A stretch of 64,000 nucleotides of DNA from Micromonospora luteifusca (GCF_016907275.1 NZ_JAFBBP010000001.1:1426001-1490000), one strand, 5' to 3'; positions 8,623 through 17,892 are shown, numbered from the stretch's first letter. Program-made: numbers and translations. Notes: generated from the sequence alone by a model not told the origin.

Positions 8623-9570
8623 TCAGATCCTGCGGGCCAGGTCGGCGGCGCCGATCACCCCGGCGCTGTTGCCCAGCTCGGCCGGGAGCACCTGGGCCAC
8701 CGGCAGGCGACCGCGCTGGGCGAGCGCGTCGAGGTACGAGCGGCGCGTCGGGCCCAGCAGCAGGTCGCCGGCGTCGATCACACCGCCGCCGACGACCAGG
8801 GTCTGCGGGTCGAGGATCTGCGCCATGTCGGCGAGGCTGGTGCCCAGCCACCGGCCGATCTGTGCGAACGCCTCGGCGGAGACCGGGTCGCCACCCTGCG
8901 CGGCGGCGGTCACCATCGGGCCGGTGATCGCTTCGGCCTCCCCGCCGGCCAGGGCCAGCAGCGCGGTGGCCCGGTTGGGCTCCTGCCGGGCGCCGGCTCG
9001 GGCGAAGCGCACGAGGGCGCTGCCGCTGGCGTACTGCTCGATGCAGCCCAGCCGCCCGCAGCCACACTGGTGCCCGTCCGGCACGGCCAGCATGTGGCCC
9101 AGCTCCGCGGCGATGCCGTGGGCGCCCCGCATCAACTCGCCGCCGAGGACGATCCCGCCGCCCACGCCGGTGCCGATGGTGAACATGATCATGGAATCGT
9201 CGGCGTCGCGGGCGGCGCCGTAGCGGAACTCGGCCCAGGCGGCCACGTTTGCGTCGTTCTCCACGATCACCGGCAGGCCGACAGCCTTGCTGACGTAGTC
9301 CCGCAGCGGTTCGTCCCGCCAGGCCAGGTTGGGGGCGAAGAGCACGGTCGAGCGGCTGGCGTCGATCCAGCCGGCCGCGCCGATGCCGACGGCCTCGATC
9401 GTCCGCCCGGCGGCCAGCTCGCCGACCAGCTCGATGATGACGTCGCGGGTCTTGCCGACGTCATCGGCGGGGGTGTCCCGTCGGGTCTGCACGAGGACTT
9501 CGCCGGTGTCGTCCACGACACCGCCGGCCACCTTCGTGCCACCGACGTCGACTCCGATGGTCAGCGTCAC
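8623..9570 (-). CDS. glk: ROK-family glucokinase
   Basis: This 315-residue kinase phosphorylates glucose with ATP to glucose-6-phosphate in the cytosol. It has the N-terminal phosphate loop GVDVGGTKVAGG, the sugar-binding IVENDANVAAWAE, the adenosine loop TIGTGVGGGIV and the ROK zinc signature GHQCGCGRLGCIEQYASG. The GTG start 9570 sits eight bases after GAGGGGAG; the frame stays open for 680 bases upstream only because of high GC. In streptomycetes the ROK glucokinase is the principal glucose kinase and carbon catabolite regulator, which makes the same role likely here. The EEP-fold gene follows 11 bases downstream. Confidence 0.93.
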   Translation of the reverse strand: MTLTIGVDVGGTKVAGGVVDDTGEVLVQTRRDTPADDVGKTRDVIIELVGELAAGRTIEAVGIGAAGWIDASRSTVLFAPNLAWRDEPLRDYVSKAVGLPVIVENDANVAAWAEFRYGAARDADDSMIMFTIGTGVGGGIVLGGELMRGAHGIAAELGHMLAVPDGHQCGCGRLGCIEQYASGSALVRFARAGARQEPNRATALLALAGGEAEAITGPMVTAAAQGGDPVSAEAFAQIGRWLGTSLADMAQILDPQTLVVGGGVIDAGDLLLGPTRRSYLDALAQRGRLPVAQVLPAELGNSAGVIGAADLARRI

Positions 9571-9646
9571 CGCTGCCGCTCCCCTCTGCTGTGCTGTCCG
9601 GCCCGCGTTCCGGCCACATGCCGGTCCGGGTCGGTATGTCCCGCGC

Positions 9647-10396
9647 TCAGGCGCCGTCGCCCGGTGCTTGCGCACCGGTGTCGTCCGGCACCCGCGAGGC
9701 GGGCACCGCGGGACGAGTGGTCGGTGCCGGCACGGTCGCCGGCCCGGCGTCGTCGACGGGTGGTGCGGCGGCCGGGGCGAGTGGGTCCGCCGTCCGGGTG
9801 GCGACCGACCAGACATCCCGCTCCGGCGCCGGCTGAGAATCATGCCCGGTACGGGTGGCATCGCGCCACACGTGGTCGTCGCCGACTGCGGTGGACGGGT
9901 CGCTCGGGGCTGGCTGCGGGAGCACGTCGTCGGTGCTCGCGGCGGGCGCCGACGATGGCGGGACGTTCGACTCGGCTGCCGGCTCGGATGGGCTCGTCGC
10001 GGGCGGCTCCACCGGGGAGAACGCGCGGAGCAGGCTGGCGACGCCTGCCGCGAGGTCACCGGCGCCGGTCGCGAGGCGTTCGGCGAATTCGGGACTAGGG
10101 TCGCGTAACGCGGCGATGCCACGACAGACCGGGCAGACGCAGCATTCGGCCGAACCGGTGGCGAAAGCACCGCCGGCGCCGGGGCGCCCGTCCGGGCCCG
10201 CACTGTGACCGAGGACACCGGCGAGCACCCCGCCCAACGAGCTGAATGCGCCACTGGCCGAGCCCGCGGAGGCCAGTCGCGCCCCTGCGAGCAGGGTGGC
10301 GACCAGCCGCTCCGCCTCTTCCCGGGCTGAACCCGGATCCGTTCCGCCCACCGTCGGCTCCTCTACCGTGCCACCGGACACGTCACTGCGCCGCAC
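9647..10396 (-). CDS. Conserved hypothetical with CVCPVCR motif (DUF5304-like)
   Basis: The protein is about 249 residues. A conserved-looking N-terminal part (to about residue 125) has helical segments, the Cys motif ECCVCPVCRGI and DPSPEFAERLATGAGDLAAGVASLL, a form I associate with actinobacterial DUF5304-type proteins. The C-terminal half is low-complexity Pro/Ala/Asp/Thr sequence. The two Cys pairs could bind a metal. The start is either GTG 10396, overlapping the SRPBCC gene, or GTG 10381, one base after that gene's stop; either way translation is coupled to the upstream SRPBCC gene, which suggests a common job, possibly at the membrane or in lipid metabolism. Function unknown. Confidence 0.7.
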   Translation of the reverse strand: MRRSDVSGGTVEEPTVGGTDPGSAREEAERLVATLLAGARLASAGSASGAFSSLGGVLAGVLGHSAGPDGRPGAGGAFATGSAECCVCPVCRGIAALRDPSPEFAERLATGAGDLAAGVASLLRAFSPVEPPATSPSEPAAESNVPPSSAPAASTDDVLPQPAPSDPSTAVGDDHVWRDATRTGHDSQPAPERDVWSVATRTADPLAPAAAPPVDDAGPATVPAPTTRPAVPASRVPDDTGAQAPGDGA

Positions 10397-10838
10397 CGGT
10401 TGCTTCTACCCGGCGCTTGAGCTGCTTCAACGCGGTGTCCATGATCATCTTCTCGGCCTTGCGCCGAAACATCCCGAGCATCCCCACCGACAGGTCGACC
10501 TCCAGCGTGTAGGTCACCGTGGTGCTGCCATCCGGGTTACCCACCAGGTCGTACGAACCACGCTGGCTCTTCTGCATCTTCGAGGGGGCGACCAGGTGCC
10601 ACTCGATCCGGGACAGGTCCTCGGCGTACTCGTAGGCGAGCACGTAGTCGTCGGCCATCACCCCGGCGTCGATCGTGAAGTGCACCTGACTGGCGTAGCC
10701 GTCCTCGTACTCCTCGACGACCTCGGCCTGACGCACGGCGTCGGTCCACTCCGGGTAGCGCGCGAAGTCGCAAATGACCGCCGTCACCTGATCCGGTGCG
10801 GCGCCGATGATGATCGACTGGGTGGAGGAGTCCGCCAT
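10383..10838 (-). CDS. SRPBCC (START-like) lipid-binding family protein
   Basis: The 151-residue protein is a single SRPBCC/polyketide-cyclase-like helix-grip domain: an N-terminal strand ADSSTQSIIIGA, the APDQVTAVICDFARYPEWTDAV helix-turn, the VHFTIDAG and SRIEWHLV strands and a long C-terminal helix (GMFRRKAEKMIMDTALKQLKRR). Such domains bind hydrophobic ligands in a deep pocket. The M. tuberculosis homologue Rv2185c lies next to fadD15 as here, so a part in fatty-acid handling is a fair inference. The gene has a TAGCCT box six bases ahead of the ATG and so probably gives a leaderless mRNA; it diverges from fadD. Confidence 0.9.
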   Translation of the reverse strand: MADSSTQSIIIGAAPDQVTAVICDFARYPEWTDAVRQAEVVEEYEDGYASQVHFTIDAGVMADDYVLAYEYAEDLSRIEWHLVAPSKMQKSQRGSYDLVGNPDGSTTVTYTLEVDLSVGMLGMFRRKAEKMIMDTALKQLKRRVEATGAAQ

Positions 10839-10844
10839 GGGGGG

Positions 10845-10850
10845 AGGCTA
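10845..10850 (-). promoter_or_regulatory. -10 box of a probable leaderless promoter for the SRPBCC gene
   Basis: TAGCCT on the minus strand ends six bases before the ATG at 10838, which puts the expected transcription start at the start codon itself. No ribosome-binding site is present (CCCCCC precedes the ATG). Confidence 0.55.
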
Positions 10851-10957
10851 CCCGCATCCTGCCTGACCCACCGGGACCGCCCGCCGGGTAGGTTTCGACA
10901 CAACCGACGCCCACGGTGGCCGCCGGCCCCCGCCAGTGCGAGCACGAAGGAGTGCAG

Positions 10958-12772
10958 GTGCGCGAGTTCTCCGTCCCGCCGATCGTCACCGTTGGCGATG
11001 CGGCCAACCTCACCGATCCGGTCTGGGACAACGCCGAGGTCGCGCCCGACGCCGTCCAGTTCGCCCGCCCCACCCCCGGCGCCGGCGGCACCACCACCGC
11101 CTGGACGGAGGTGACCTGCCTGCAGTTCCGTGACGAGGTGGCCGCCGTCGCCCGCGGGCTGATCGCCGCCGGCATCGAACCGGGCGTCCGGGTCGGGCTG
11201 ATGAGTCGCACCCGCTACGAGTGGACGCTGCTGGACTACGCCATCTGGACCGTCGGCGCGGTCACCGTGCCGATCTACGAGACGTCCAGCGCCGAGCAGG
11301 CCGCGTGGATCCTCGAGGACTCCAACGCGGTCGCCGTCGTGGTGGAGACCGACGCGCACGCCGCCCTGGTCGCCGGCGTCCGGCACCGGCTGCCCGAGCT
11401 GGGCCAGGTCTGGCAGATCGACCTCGGCGCGGTCGACGAGCTGGTCGCGACCGGCGCCACGGTCGAGCTGGCCGAGGTCGAGCGTCGGCGCAAGGCGGTC
11501 CGCGCCCACGACCTGGCCACGATCATCTACACCAGTGGCACCACCGGCCGACCCAAGGGCTGCGTGCTCACCCACCGCAACATGTACACCGACATCGCCA
11601 ACGCGGTGCCGGTGCTGCCGAACCTGTTCAACGCCGGCGCGTCCACTCTGCTGTTCCTCCCGCTGGCACACGGCTTCGCCCGGCTGATCCAGATCGGCCT
11701 CGTGCAGGCACGGGCCACCATGGCGCACTGCGCCGACACCAAGAACCTGGTCGCCGAGCTGCAGGCGTTCCGGCCGACCTTCGTGCTCTCCGTACCCCGG
11801 GTGTTCGAGAAGGTCTACAACGCGGCCAAGCAGAAGGCCGAGGCCGACGGCAAGGGCGGCATCTTCGCCCGCGCCGAGCAGGTCGCCATCGCGTACAGCG
11901 AGGCTCTGGAGACCCCCGGCGGGCCCGGCCTGGCGCTGCGCGCCCAGCACGTGGTCTTCGACCGGCTGGTCTACGGCAAGCTGCGCGCCGCGCTCGGCGG
12001 GCGGTGCCGGGACGCCATCTCCGGCGGCGCGCCGCTCGGCGCTCGGCTCGGTCACTTCTTCCGGGGCATCGGCGTGACGATCCTGGAGGGCTACGGCCTG
12101 ACCGAGACCTCGCCCGCCGCCGCGGCGAACCTGCCCACCGGCACCCGGATCGGCACCGTCGGTCGTCCGCTGCCCGGCGTGACGATACGGATCGACGACG
12201 ACGGCGAGATCCTGATCTCCGGCGACCTGGTCTTCCAGGGGTACTGGCGCAACGAGACGGCGACCGCCGAGGCGCTCAGCAGCGACGGCTGGTTCCGGAC
12301 CGGCGACCTGGGCCAGCTCGACTCCGACGGCTACCTGAGCATCACCGGGCGCAAGAAGGAACTGATCGTCACCGCCAGCGGTAAGAACGTCGCCCCGGCG
12401 GTGCTGGAGGACCTGGTCCGGGCGCACCCGTTGATCAGCCAGTGCGTCGTAGTCGGCGACCAGAAGCCGTTCATCGCGGCGCTGGTCACCCTCGACGAGG
12501 AGGCGCTGCCGGCCTGGCTGGAGAGTGCCGGGTTGCCCGCCGACACCTCGGTCGAGCAACTACGCGAGCACGAGGCCCTGCGCAAGGAGATCCAGGCCGC
12601 GATCGACACCGCGAACCAGGCGGTCTCCAAGGCCGAGGCCATCAAGGTGTTCCGGGTCCTGCCCCGCGACTTCACCGAGTCGACCGGCGAGCTGACCCCG
12701 TCGCTCAAGGTCAAGCGTCAGGTCGTCCACAAGACGTACGCGGCGGAGATCGCCGATATCTACCGAGGCTGA
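10958..12772 (+). CDS. fadD: Long-chain fatty-acid-CoA ligase (FadD15-like)
   Basis: The 604-residue ANL-superfamily enzyme activates long-chain fatty acids with ATP to acyl-AMP and then CoA thioesters. Motifs: TIIYTSGTTGRPKGC (phosphate loop), GYGLTETSP (adenine/acyl site), GWFRTGDLG with the ribose-binding Asp, and the hinge GRKKELIVTASGKNVAP carrying the C-terminal domain. The catalytic Lys of the C-terminal domain lies in TPSLKVKR. GTG 10958 is chosen because GAAGGAG ends five bases before it. It stands divergent from the SRPBCC gene across about 120 bases, as in the mycobacterial fadD15 locus. The histidine kinase gene begins 14 bases after its stop but has its own promoter-like box. Confidence 0.93.
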   Translation: MREFSVPPIVTVGDAANLTDPVWDNAEVAPDAVQFARPTPGAGGTTTAWTEVTCLQFRDEVAAVARGLIAAGIEPGVRVGLMSRTRYEWTLLDYAIWTVGAVTVPIYETSSAEQAAWILEDSNAVAVVVETDAHAALVAGVRHRLPELGQVWQIDLGAVDELVATGATVELAEVERRRKAVRAHDLATIIYTSGTTGRPKGCVLTHRNMYTDIANAVPVLPNLFNAGASTLLFLPLAHGFARLIQIGLVQARATMAHCADTKNLVAELQAFRPTFVLSVPRVFEKVYNAAKQKAEADGKGGIFARAEQVAIAYSEALETPGGPGLALRAQHVVFDRLVYGKLRAALGGRCRDAISGGAPLGARLGHFFRGIGVTILEGYGLTETSPAAAANLPTGTRIGTVGRPLPGVTIRIDDDGEILISGDLVFQGYWRNETATAEALSSDGWFRTGDLGQLDSDGYLSITGRKKELIVTASGKNVAPAVLEDLVRAHPLISQCVVVGDQKPFIAALVTLDEEALPAWLESAGLPADTSVEQLREHEALRKEIQAAIDTANQAVSKAEAIKVFRVLPRDFTESTGELTPSLKVKRQVVHKTYAAEIADIYRG

Positions 12773-12773
12773 C

Positions 12774-12779
12774 TACCAT
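12774..12779 (+). promoter_or_regulatory. -10 box of a probable leaderless promoter for the histidine kinase
   Basis: TACCAT begins one base after the fadD stop and ends seven bases before the GTG at 12787. No Shine-Dalgarno sequence lies between them. Confidence 0.45.
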
Positions 12780-12786
12780 CCGTCAC

Positions 12787-14478
12787 GTGCCCGCATCCAC
12801 AGCCACCGCACCGCACCCGCATCCCCTCGCCGCGGCCGCCCGCCTGGTGATGCTGGCGCTGATCGCCATCCTGACCCTGTTCGCCACCCGCGACGTCGCC
12901 CAGCTGTGGTGGATCGCGCTGTTGGCGGTGGCCGGGCTCCCGTCGCTGCTGGCCCCGCAGCACCGGCTGATCGCGCCGCTGAGTCGGGTCGCCGAGGTGG
13001 TGGTGCTGGGCCTGGCCGCGAGCCAGGTGGCCGCGGTGGCGTCGATCGGCGGCACGGTCGGCGGGCTCGGCGCCTCGGCGGTGCTGCCCTACCTGGCCGT
13101 CCCGGTGACCGTCACCGCGCTGCGCCGCCGCTTCCGTGAGGGCGCCGCCCTGCTCGCGGTCGCCGCCGCCACCCTGCTGGTCAGCGGCGCGCTGACCGAG
13201 GTCGGCGGACGGCTCCAGCTCGGCCAGGCGGGTTACCTCGCGGTCTGCGCGCAGTGGCTGATCCTGGCGGCCCTGGGCCTCTACGCCGCAGGCACGCTGC
13301 ACCGGGTGATGGCGGTCCGCGGTGAGGGCAAACCCCAGCCGTACGCCGAGGCCACCCGGCTGCTGACCCAGCTGCGTACGGTGGCCCGGCAGCTGCCCGG
13401 GGCCACCCTGGACCCGGGCGGCATCTCCGAGCACCTGCTCGAGGAGCTGCGCACGGTGGCCCGGGCGGACCGGGGCGCGGTGCTGTCCGCCAGTGGCGGC
13501 GGTCGGCTCGTGGTGCTCGCCCAGGCCGGTGTCGACCGGGTGGACTGGGAGACGACGCTGGACGCGGACTCGGCGATCGCCGACGCCTGGGCCAGTCAGC
13601 AGGCACAGACCGCCGCGCGTTCGCAGTCCCGTTCGCACCGGGGCGCCGAGGTGTCCGCGCTGATCGTTCCGCTGGTCGCCGGGGTGCGCACGGTGGGGCT
13701 GGTGGTGCTGGAGGCGGACGTCGCGCACGCGTACCCACCGCCGGTGGTGTCCCGGGTGACCGCCCTGACCCGGCCGGCCGCACTGCGGCTGGAGGCGGCG
13801 CTGCTCTTCGACGAGGTGCGCTCGCTGGCCACCAACGAGGAGCGGCAGCGGCTGGCCCGGGAGATCCACGACGGGGTGGCACAGGAACTGGTGATGGTCG
13901 GCTACGGCATCGACAACGCCATGGCCACCGTCTTCGACGACGCCGACGAGACCGCCGAGGCCCTGCGTACACTGCGCGGCGAGGTGACCCGGGTGATCCA
14001 GGAGCTGCGGCTGAGCCTCTTCGAGCTGCGCAGTGAGGTGGACCGGCAGGGCGGGCTGGCGGCGGCGATCGCCGAGTACGCGCGCACCGTCGGTGCGTCC
14101 GGTGGGCTGCGGGTGCACCTCTCGCTGGACGAGTCCACGGCCCGGCTGCCGGCTGCCACCGAGGCCGAGTTGCTGCGCATCGCGCAGGAGGCGGTGACCA
14201 ACGCGCGCAAGCACGCCGGAGCCTCGAATCTGTGGGTCACGTGCGAGGTCGACCCCCCGTACGCGCAAATAGAAGTGTCGGATGACGGTCAGGGGATGGC
14301 TGACCAGCGCCCCGACGGACGGTACGGTCTTGCGATCATGGCCGAGAGGGCGGAACGTATCCGGGGCCGGTTGGAGATCAGGCCACGGCAACCCAGCGGC
14401 ACAACCGTGGCGGTGGTTGTTGGCACCTCGTCCCGCCGAGATAACGTGCGCGACAGCGCAGCACCAGAAGGGGAGTAA
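12787..14478 (+). CDS. Membrane sensor histidine kinase (NarL-type, HisKA_3)
   Basis: The 563-residue kinase has about five or six hydrophobic helices in residues 17-180, then a GAF-like domain (about 205-340), a HisKA_3 dimerization helix with phospho-acceptor His361 in REIHDGVAQE (the H-D-x-x-x-Q pattern of this class, associated with kinase and phosphatase activity), and an HATPase_c domain with EAVTNARKHAGA (N box) and VSDDGQGM (G1). It signals to the response regulator encoded eight bases downstream. There is no long extracellular loop, so the stimulus is probably felt in or below the membrane, or by the GAF domain. The GTG start lacks a ribosome site. Confidence 0.9.
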   Translation: MPASTATAPHPHPLAAAARLVMLALIAILTLFATRDVAQLWWIALLAVAGLPSLLAPQHRLIAPLSRVAEVVVLGLAASQVAAVASIGGTVGGLGASAVLPYLAVPVTVTALRRRFREGAALLAVAAATLLVSGALTEVGGRLQLGQAGYLAVCAQWLILAALGLYAAGTLHRVMAVRGEGKPQPYAEATRLLTQLRTVARQLPGATLDPGGISEHLLEELRTVARADRGAVLSASGGGRLVVLAQAGVDRVDWETTLDADSAIADAWASQQAQTAARSQSRSHRGAEVSALIVPLVAGVRTVGLVVLEADVAHAYPPPVVSRVTALTRPAALRLEAALLFDEVRSLATNEERQRLAREIHDGVAQELVMVGYGIDNAMATVFDDADETAEALRTLRGEVTRVIQELRLSLFELRSEVDRQGGLAAAIAEYARTVGASGGLRVHLSLDESTARLPAATEAELLRIAQEAVTNARKHAGASNLWVTCEVDPPYAQIEVSDDGQGMADQRPDGRYGLAIMAERAERIRGRLEIRPRQPSGTTVAVVVGTSSRRDNVRDSAAPEGE

Positions 14479-14485
14479 CCCGAGG

Positions 14486-15154
14486 ATGACCACAAGTCCG
14501 ACACCGGCCACCCGCACCAAGGTCCTCCTTGTTGATGATCACGACCTGATTCGTAAGGGGCTGCGACACGCCTTCGAGCGCGACCGCCAGTTCGAGGTCG
14601 TCGGTGAGGCCGCCACGGCGGCAGAGGGCGTACGCCAGGCCGGCGCACTGCAGCCGGACGTGGTGATCATGGATCTGCGGCTGCCCGACGGCAGCGGCCT
14701 GGAGGCCACCCGCGCGCTGCGCAAGTCCAGCGCGTCGATGGGCATCGTGGTGCTGACCATGTACGCCGGCGACGACCAGCTCTTCGGCGCTCTGGAGGCC
14801 GGCGCGAGTGCCTTCGTGCCGAAGACCGCCCCGGCCGACGAGGTGGTGGCCGCCGCACGGCACGCCGCCTCCTCCCCCAGCGCGTTCACCGCCGCCGACC
14901 TGGCCGAGGCGATGAAGCGCCGGCTCGCCCCGTCCGGCCCGCAGTTGTCCCCCCGGGAGGGGCAGGTGCTGCGGCTGCTCGCCGACGGGATGAGCGTGGC
15001 GGGTATCGCCAAGCAGCTGTTCGTCAGCGAGTCCACGGCCAAGACCCACATCTCCAAGCTCTACGAGAAGCTCGGGGCGGCCAACCGGGCTCAGGCTCTG
15101 ATGACCGCGCTGCGGCTCGGCCTGCTCGAGGCACCGGACGCGCCGAAGTTCTGA
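14486..15154 (+). CDS. NarL/LuxR-family response regulator
   Basis: The 222-residue regulator pairs with the kinase just upstream. Its receiver domain has the acidic pair in VLLVDDHDL, phospho-acceptor Asp63 in VVIMDLRLPDGSG, the switch Thr in VVLTMYAG and Lys in FVPKTAP. A LuxR-type helix-turn-helix follows at about 155-215 (LSPREGQVLRLLADGMS and on to VSESTAKTHISKLYEKLG). It is a DNA-binding transcription factor controlled by phosphorylation. The start ATG is preceded by GAAGGGGAG, which overlaps the kinase stop, so the two are translated together. The target genes are not evident. Confidence 0.94.
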   Translation: MTTSPTPATRTKVLLVDDHDLIRKGLRHAFERDRQFEVVGEAATAAEGVRQAGALQPDVVIMDLRLPDGSGLEATRALRKSSASMGIVVLTMYAGDDQLFGALEAGASAFVPKTAPADEVVAAARHAASSPSAFTAADLAEAMKRRLAPSGPQLSPREGQVLRLLADGMSVAGIAKQLFVSESTAKTHISKLYEKLGAANRAQALMTALRLGLLEAPDAPKF

Positions 15155-15160
15155 GCTGAC

Positions 15161-15226
15161 CCCGCTCGTCGAGCGGGACATCACCACCGACGGTCCGCGC
15201 CGGCTTCCACTCCGGCGCGGACCGTC
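15161..15226 (+). terminator. Twin hairpin terminator after the two-component operon
   Basis: Two stems follow the regulator stop: CCCGCTC-gtc-GAGCGGG (15161-15177) and a perfect 15-bp stem 15189-15203/15212-15226 with an eight-base loop. There is no T-run, which is common for high-GC actinobacterial terminators. Confidence 0.75.
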
Positions 15227-15344
15227 GCGCATCGACCGACGTCGGCGGGTAACCTTCCGGCGGGCTATGGTCTGGCGTGCGTGGCGGGTGCACAATACCC
15301 GCGCGGGCGACGTCGCCCGCCTCGCGGACTCGAGGGGTTAACGC

Positions 15345-16154
15345 ATGCAGCGGCCGGACTGGGCACCCGACACCATCGACATCGAGCGCCCGAGTGTCGC
15401 GCGGATGTACGACTACTACCTCGGGGGCTCGCACAACTTCGCCGCCGACCGGGCTGCGGCGCAGGCGATGGTCGCGGCGGTGCCCGAGGCGCCGCTGATG
15501 GCGCAGGCCAACCGGGCGTTCCTGCGCCGGGCCGTGCACCACCTCGCCGAGGCCGGGATCCGGCAGTTCCTGGACATCGGCTCGGGCATTCCGACCGTCG
15601 GCAACGTGCACGAGATCGCCCAGCGGCTCGACCCGCAGTCACGGGTGGTCTATGTGGACGTCGACCCGGTGGCCGTGGCGCACAGCCGTGAGATCCTCGC
15701 CGGCAACGACCGGGCGGTGGTGGTGCAGGAGGACCTGCGGCACCCGGAGGCGATCCTGGCCCATCCCGACGTCCGCAAGCTGCTCGACCTGAGCCAGCCG
15801 GTGGCCGTGATGGTCGTGGCCGTCCTGCACTTCGTCTCCGACGACGACCGACCGGCGGAGCTGCTGCGGGTGCTGCGTGAGGCGTTGGCCCCCGGCAGCT
15901 ACCTGGTGCTGTCGCAGGCCAGCGATGACGGGCGCAGCGATGACGAACGCGCCGAGGCGGAGCGGGTCTACCGGCGGACGGACAACCCTTTGTGGGTGCG
16001 CAGCCGCGCCGAGCTGACTGCGCTCTTCGACGGGTTCGAGCTGCTCGACCCCGGGGTGGTCTGGGTGCCCCAGTGGCGACCGGACTCTCCGGAGAGCGCG
16101 GAGGACGCCGAGCGCGCGGTCTTCATGGGCGGCGTCGGGCGACTCGGTGACTGA
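15345..16154 (+). CDS. SAM-dependent methyltransferase, DUF574 family
   Basis: The 269-residue protein matches the actinobacterial S-adenosyl methyltransferase family DUF574: the opening RPSVARMYDYYLGGSHNF, the SAM-binding FLDIGSGIPT (Gly-rich loop), the acidic end VVYVDVDPVAVAHS and a VMVVAVLHFVSD segment in place of the usual catalytic loop. These are abundant in Actinobacteria and their substrates are mostly unknown. Its stop overlaps the GTG of the GGDEF-EAL gene by eight bases, so the two are translated as a pair, which is the only hint to its job. Confidence 0.9.
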   Translation: MQRPDWAPDTIDIERPSVARMYDYYLGGSHNFAADRAAAQAMVAAVPEAPLMAQANRAFLRRAVHHLAEAGIRQFLDIGSGIPTVGNVHEIAQRLDPQSRVVYVDVDPVAVAHSREILAGNDRAVVVQEDLRHPEAILAHPDVRKLLDLSQPVAVMVVAVLHFVSDDDRPAELLRVLREALAPGSYLVLSQASDDGRSDDERAEAERVYRRTDNPLWVRSRAELTALFDGFELLDPGVVWVPQWRPDSPESAEDAERAVFMGGVGRLGD

Positions 16155-17892
16155 GCCGCCCGGGGCGAGCTCTCGCCCGGGCACGTTCGCCCGTGCCTGG
16201 GCGAAGGCGGTCTCCGGCACCAGCTACCTGCCGATGACCCAGGCGCAGCTGGAGTCCCTGCTGGACCGGCTCACCGGGCAACTGGCCGGCGCGTTGCTGA
16301 CGGAGCCGTTCGACCTGCGTGCCGGGCACCGGGTCGGTGCCGAGCTGGTCGCCGCGCACATCGCCTCCGCGGAGGGGCTGGGTCGTACCGTCGAGGTCAT
16401 CCAGCTCCGGTTGGTGCGCGACCTGGGTCTGGTGGCCGAGGACGTCGAGGACCGGATGGCCCGGCTGCTGGCGGCCGTGGCGACCGGCTACGCCCGCGCA
16501 CTGCGCGACCGGACGCTCGACGAGCAGGAGTCGATCCGCCGGGCCGCGATGAGGGCCCGGACGCAGGCCGAGCGGGCGCTGCGCGCCAGCGAGGCCCGGT
16601 TCCGGCATCAGGCCACCCACGACCCGCTCACCGGTCTGCCCAACCGGACACTGTTCACCGAGCGGCTCACCGCCGCGCTCAACGAACCCGGCCGTGGAGC
16701 GCAGCGGGTCGGGGTGTGCTTCCTGGACCTGGACCGCTTCAAGGTCGTCAACGACACCCTGGGTCACCAGGTCGGCGATCGACTGCTGGTCACGGTGGCC
16801 GAACGGCTGTGCCGGGCCATGGGTGAGCACCTGGTGGCCCGACTCGGCGGGGACGAGTTCGTCATCCTGGTGGACCGCACCGGGGGCACCGACGACATGG
16901 TGACGGTGGCCGAGACGGCGCTGGCCGCGGTACGCACACCGGCGCTGGTCGACGGGCACGAGTTGCAGATTTCGGCGAGCATCGGCATCGTCGAACGCCA
17001 GGTGGCGGGAGCCAACCCCGGTGACCTGATGCGGGCCGCGGACAGCACCCTGCACTGGGCCAAGTCCGCCGGCGGGTCGCGCTGGGCGCTCTACGACGCC
17101 GAACGCAACCAACGCGAACTGGCCCGGTACGCGCTCTCCGCCGCCATCCCCGCCGCGTTGGAGCGGGGCGAGTTCTACCTCGACTACCAGCCGCTGACCT
17201 CACTGCGCGACGGCAGCCTGGTCGGCGTCGAGGCGCTGGTCCGTTGGCGCCACCCGGAGCTGGGGGTGCTGCGTCCGGACAGCTTCATCGGGTTGGCCGA
17301 GGAGACCGGCCTGATCGTCCAGCTGGGCGGGTGGGTGCTGGCCGAGGCCTGCCGCGAGGCGGAGGCGTGGTCGGCCGGTGGCGTCACCGCACCGTTCGTC
17401 AGCGTCAACCTGGCGGTACGGCAGGTGCACCGGCCCGGGTTGGTGCAGGAGGTCAGCGCGCTCCTGCGGCAGACCGGCCTGCCGCCGGAACGGCTCCAAC
17501 TGGAGATCACCGAGAGCACGATGATGAGCAGCGCCGAGGAGCCGGTACGCGCCCTGCGGGTGCTGGCCGACCTCGGTGTGCGGATCGCCATCGACGACTT
17601 CGGCACCGGCTACAGCAATCTGGCGTACCTACGGGACCTGCCGGTGACCGAGCTGAAGGTCGCCGGGGAGTTCGTTGCCGGCCTGCGGTCGCCTTCGGTC
17701 GGCCGCACCGACGAGCGGATCCTCGCCTCACTGGTCTCGCTGGCGCACGCGCTGGACCTGACGGTCACCGCTGAGGGGGTGGAGACCGCCGGGCAGGCCG
17801 AGAGGCTGCGGGCGATCGGCTGCGACGCCGCTCAGGGCTGGCATTTCGGCCGCCCGGCCCCTGCCGACCGGATCCTGGCCCGCATCCGCTGA
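16147..17892 (+). CDS. GGDEF-EAL protein, cyclic-di-GMP turnover
   Basis: The 581-residue soluble protein has an all-helical N-terminal domain (about 1-150) of unknown type, a GGDEF domain (RLGGDEF near residue 233) and an EAL domain (VEALVRWRHPE near 361). GGDEF proteins make cyclic di-GMP from GTP and EAL proteins hydrolyse it. The metal and catalytic residues of EAL are all present: the E of EAL, N of SVNLA, E of LEITES, DD of DDFGTGYS, K of ELKVAG, E of TAEGVE and Q of AAQGW. The inhibitory I-site RxxD ahead of GGDEF is replaced by MGEH, so product feedback is probably lost. There are no membrane helices. It is coupled by overlap to the methyltransferase gene. Confidence 0.93.
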   Translation: MTEPPGASSRPGTFARAWAKAVSGTSYLPMTQAQLESLLDRLTGQLAGALLTEPFDLRAGHRVGAELVAAHIASAEGLGRTVEVIQLRLVRDLGLVAEDVEDRMARLLAAVATGYARALRDRTLDEQESIRRAAMRARTQAERALRASEARFRHQATHDPLTGLPNRTLFTERLTAALNEPGRGAQRVGVCFLDLDRFKVVNDTLGHQVGDRLLVTVAERLCRAMGEHLVARLGGDEFVILVDRTGGTDDMVTVAETALAAVRTPALVDGHELQISASIGIVERQVAGANPGDLMRAADSTLHWAKSAGGSRWALYDAERNQRELARYALSAAIPAALERGEFYLDYQPLTSLRDGSLVGVEALVRWRHPELGVLRPDSFIGLAEETGLIVQLGGWVLAEACREAEAWSAGGVTAPFVSVNLAVRQVHRPGLVQEVSALLRQTGLPPERLQLEITESTMMSSAEEPVRALRVLADLGVRIAIDDFGTGYSNLAYLRDLPVTELKVAGEFVAGLRSPSVGRTDERILASLVSLAHALDLTVTAEGVETAGQAERLRAIGCDAAQGWHFGRPAPADRILARIR

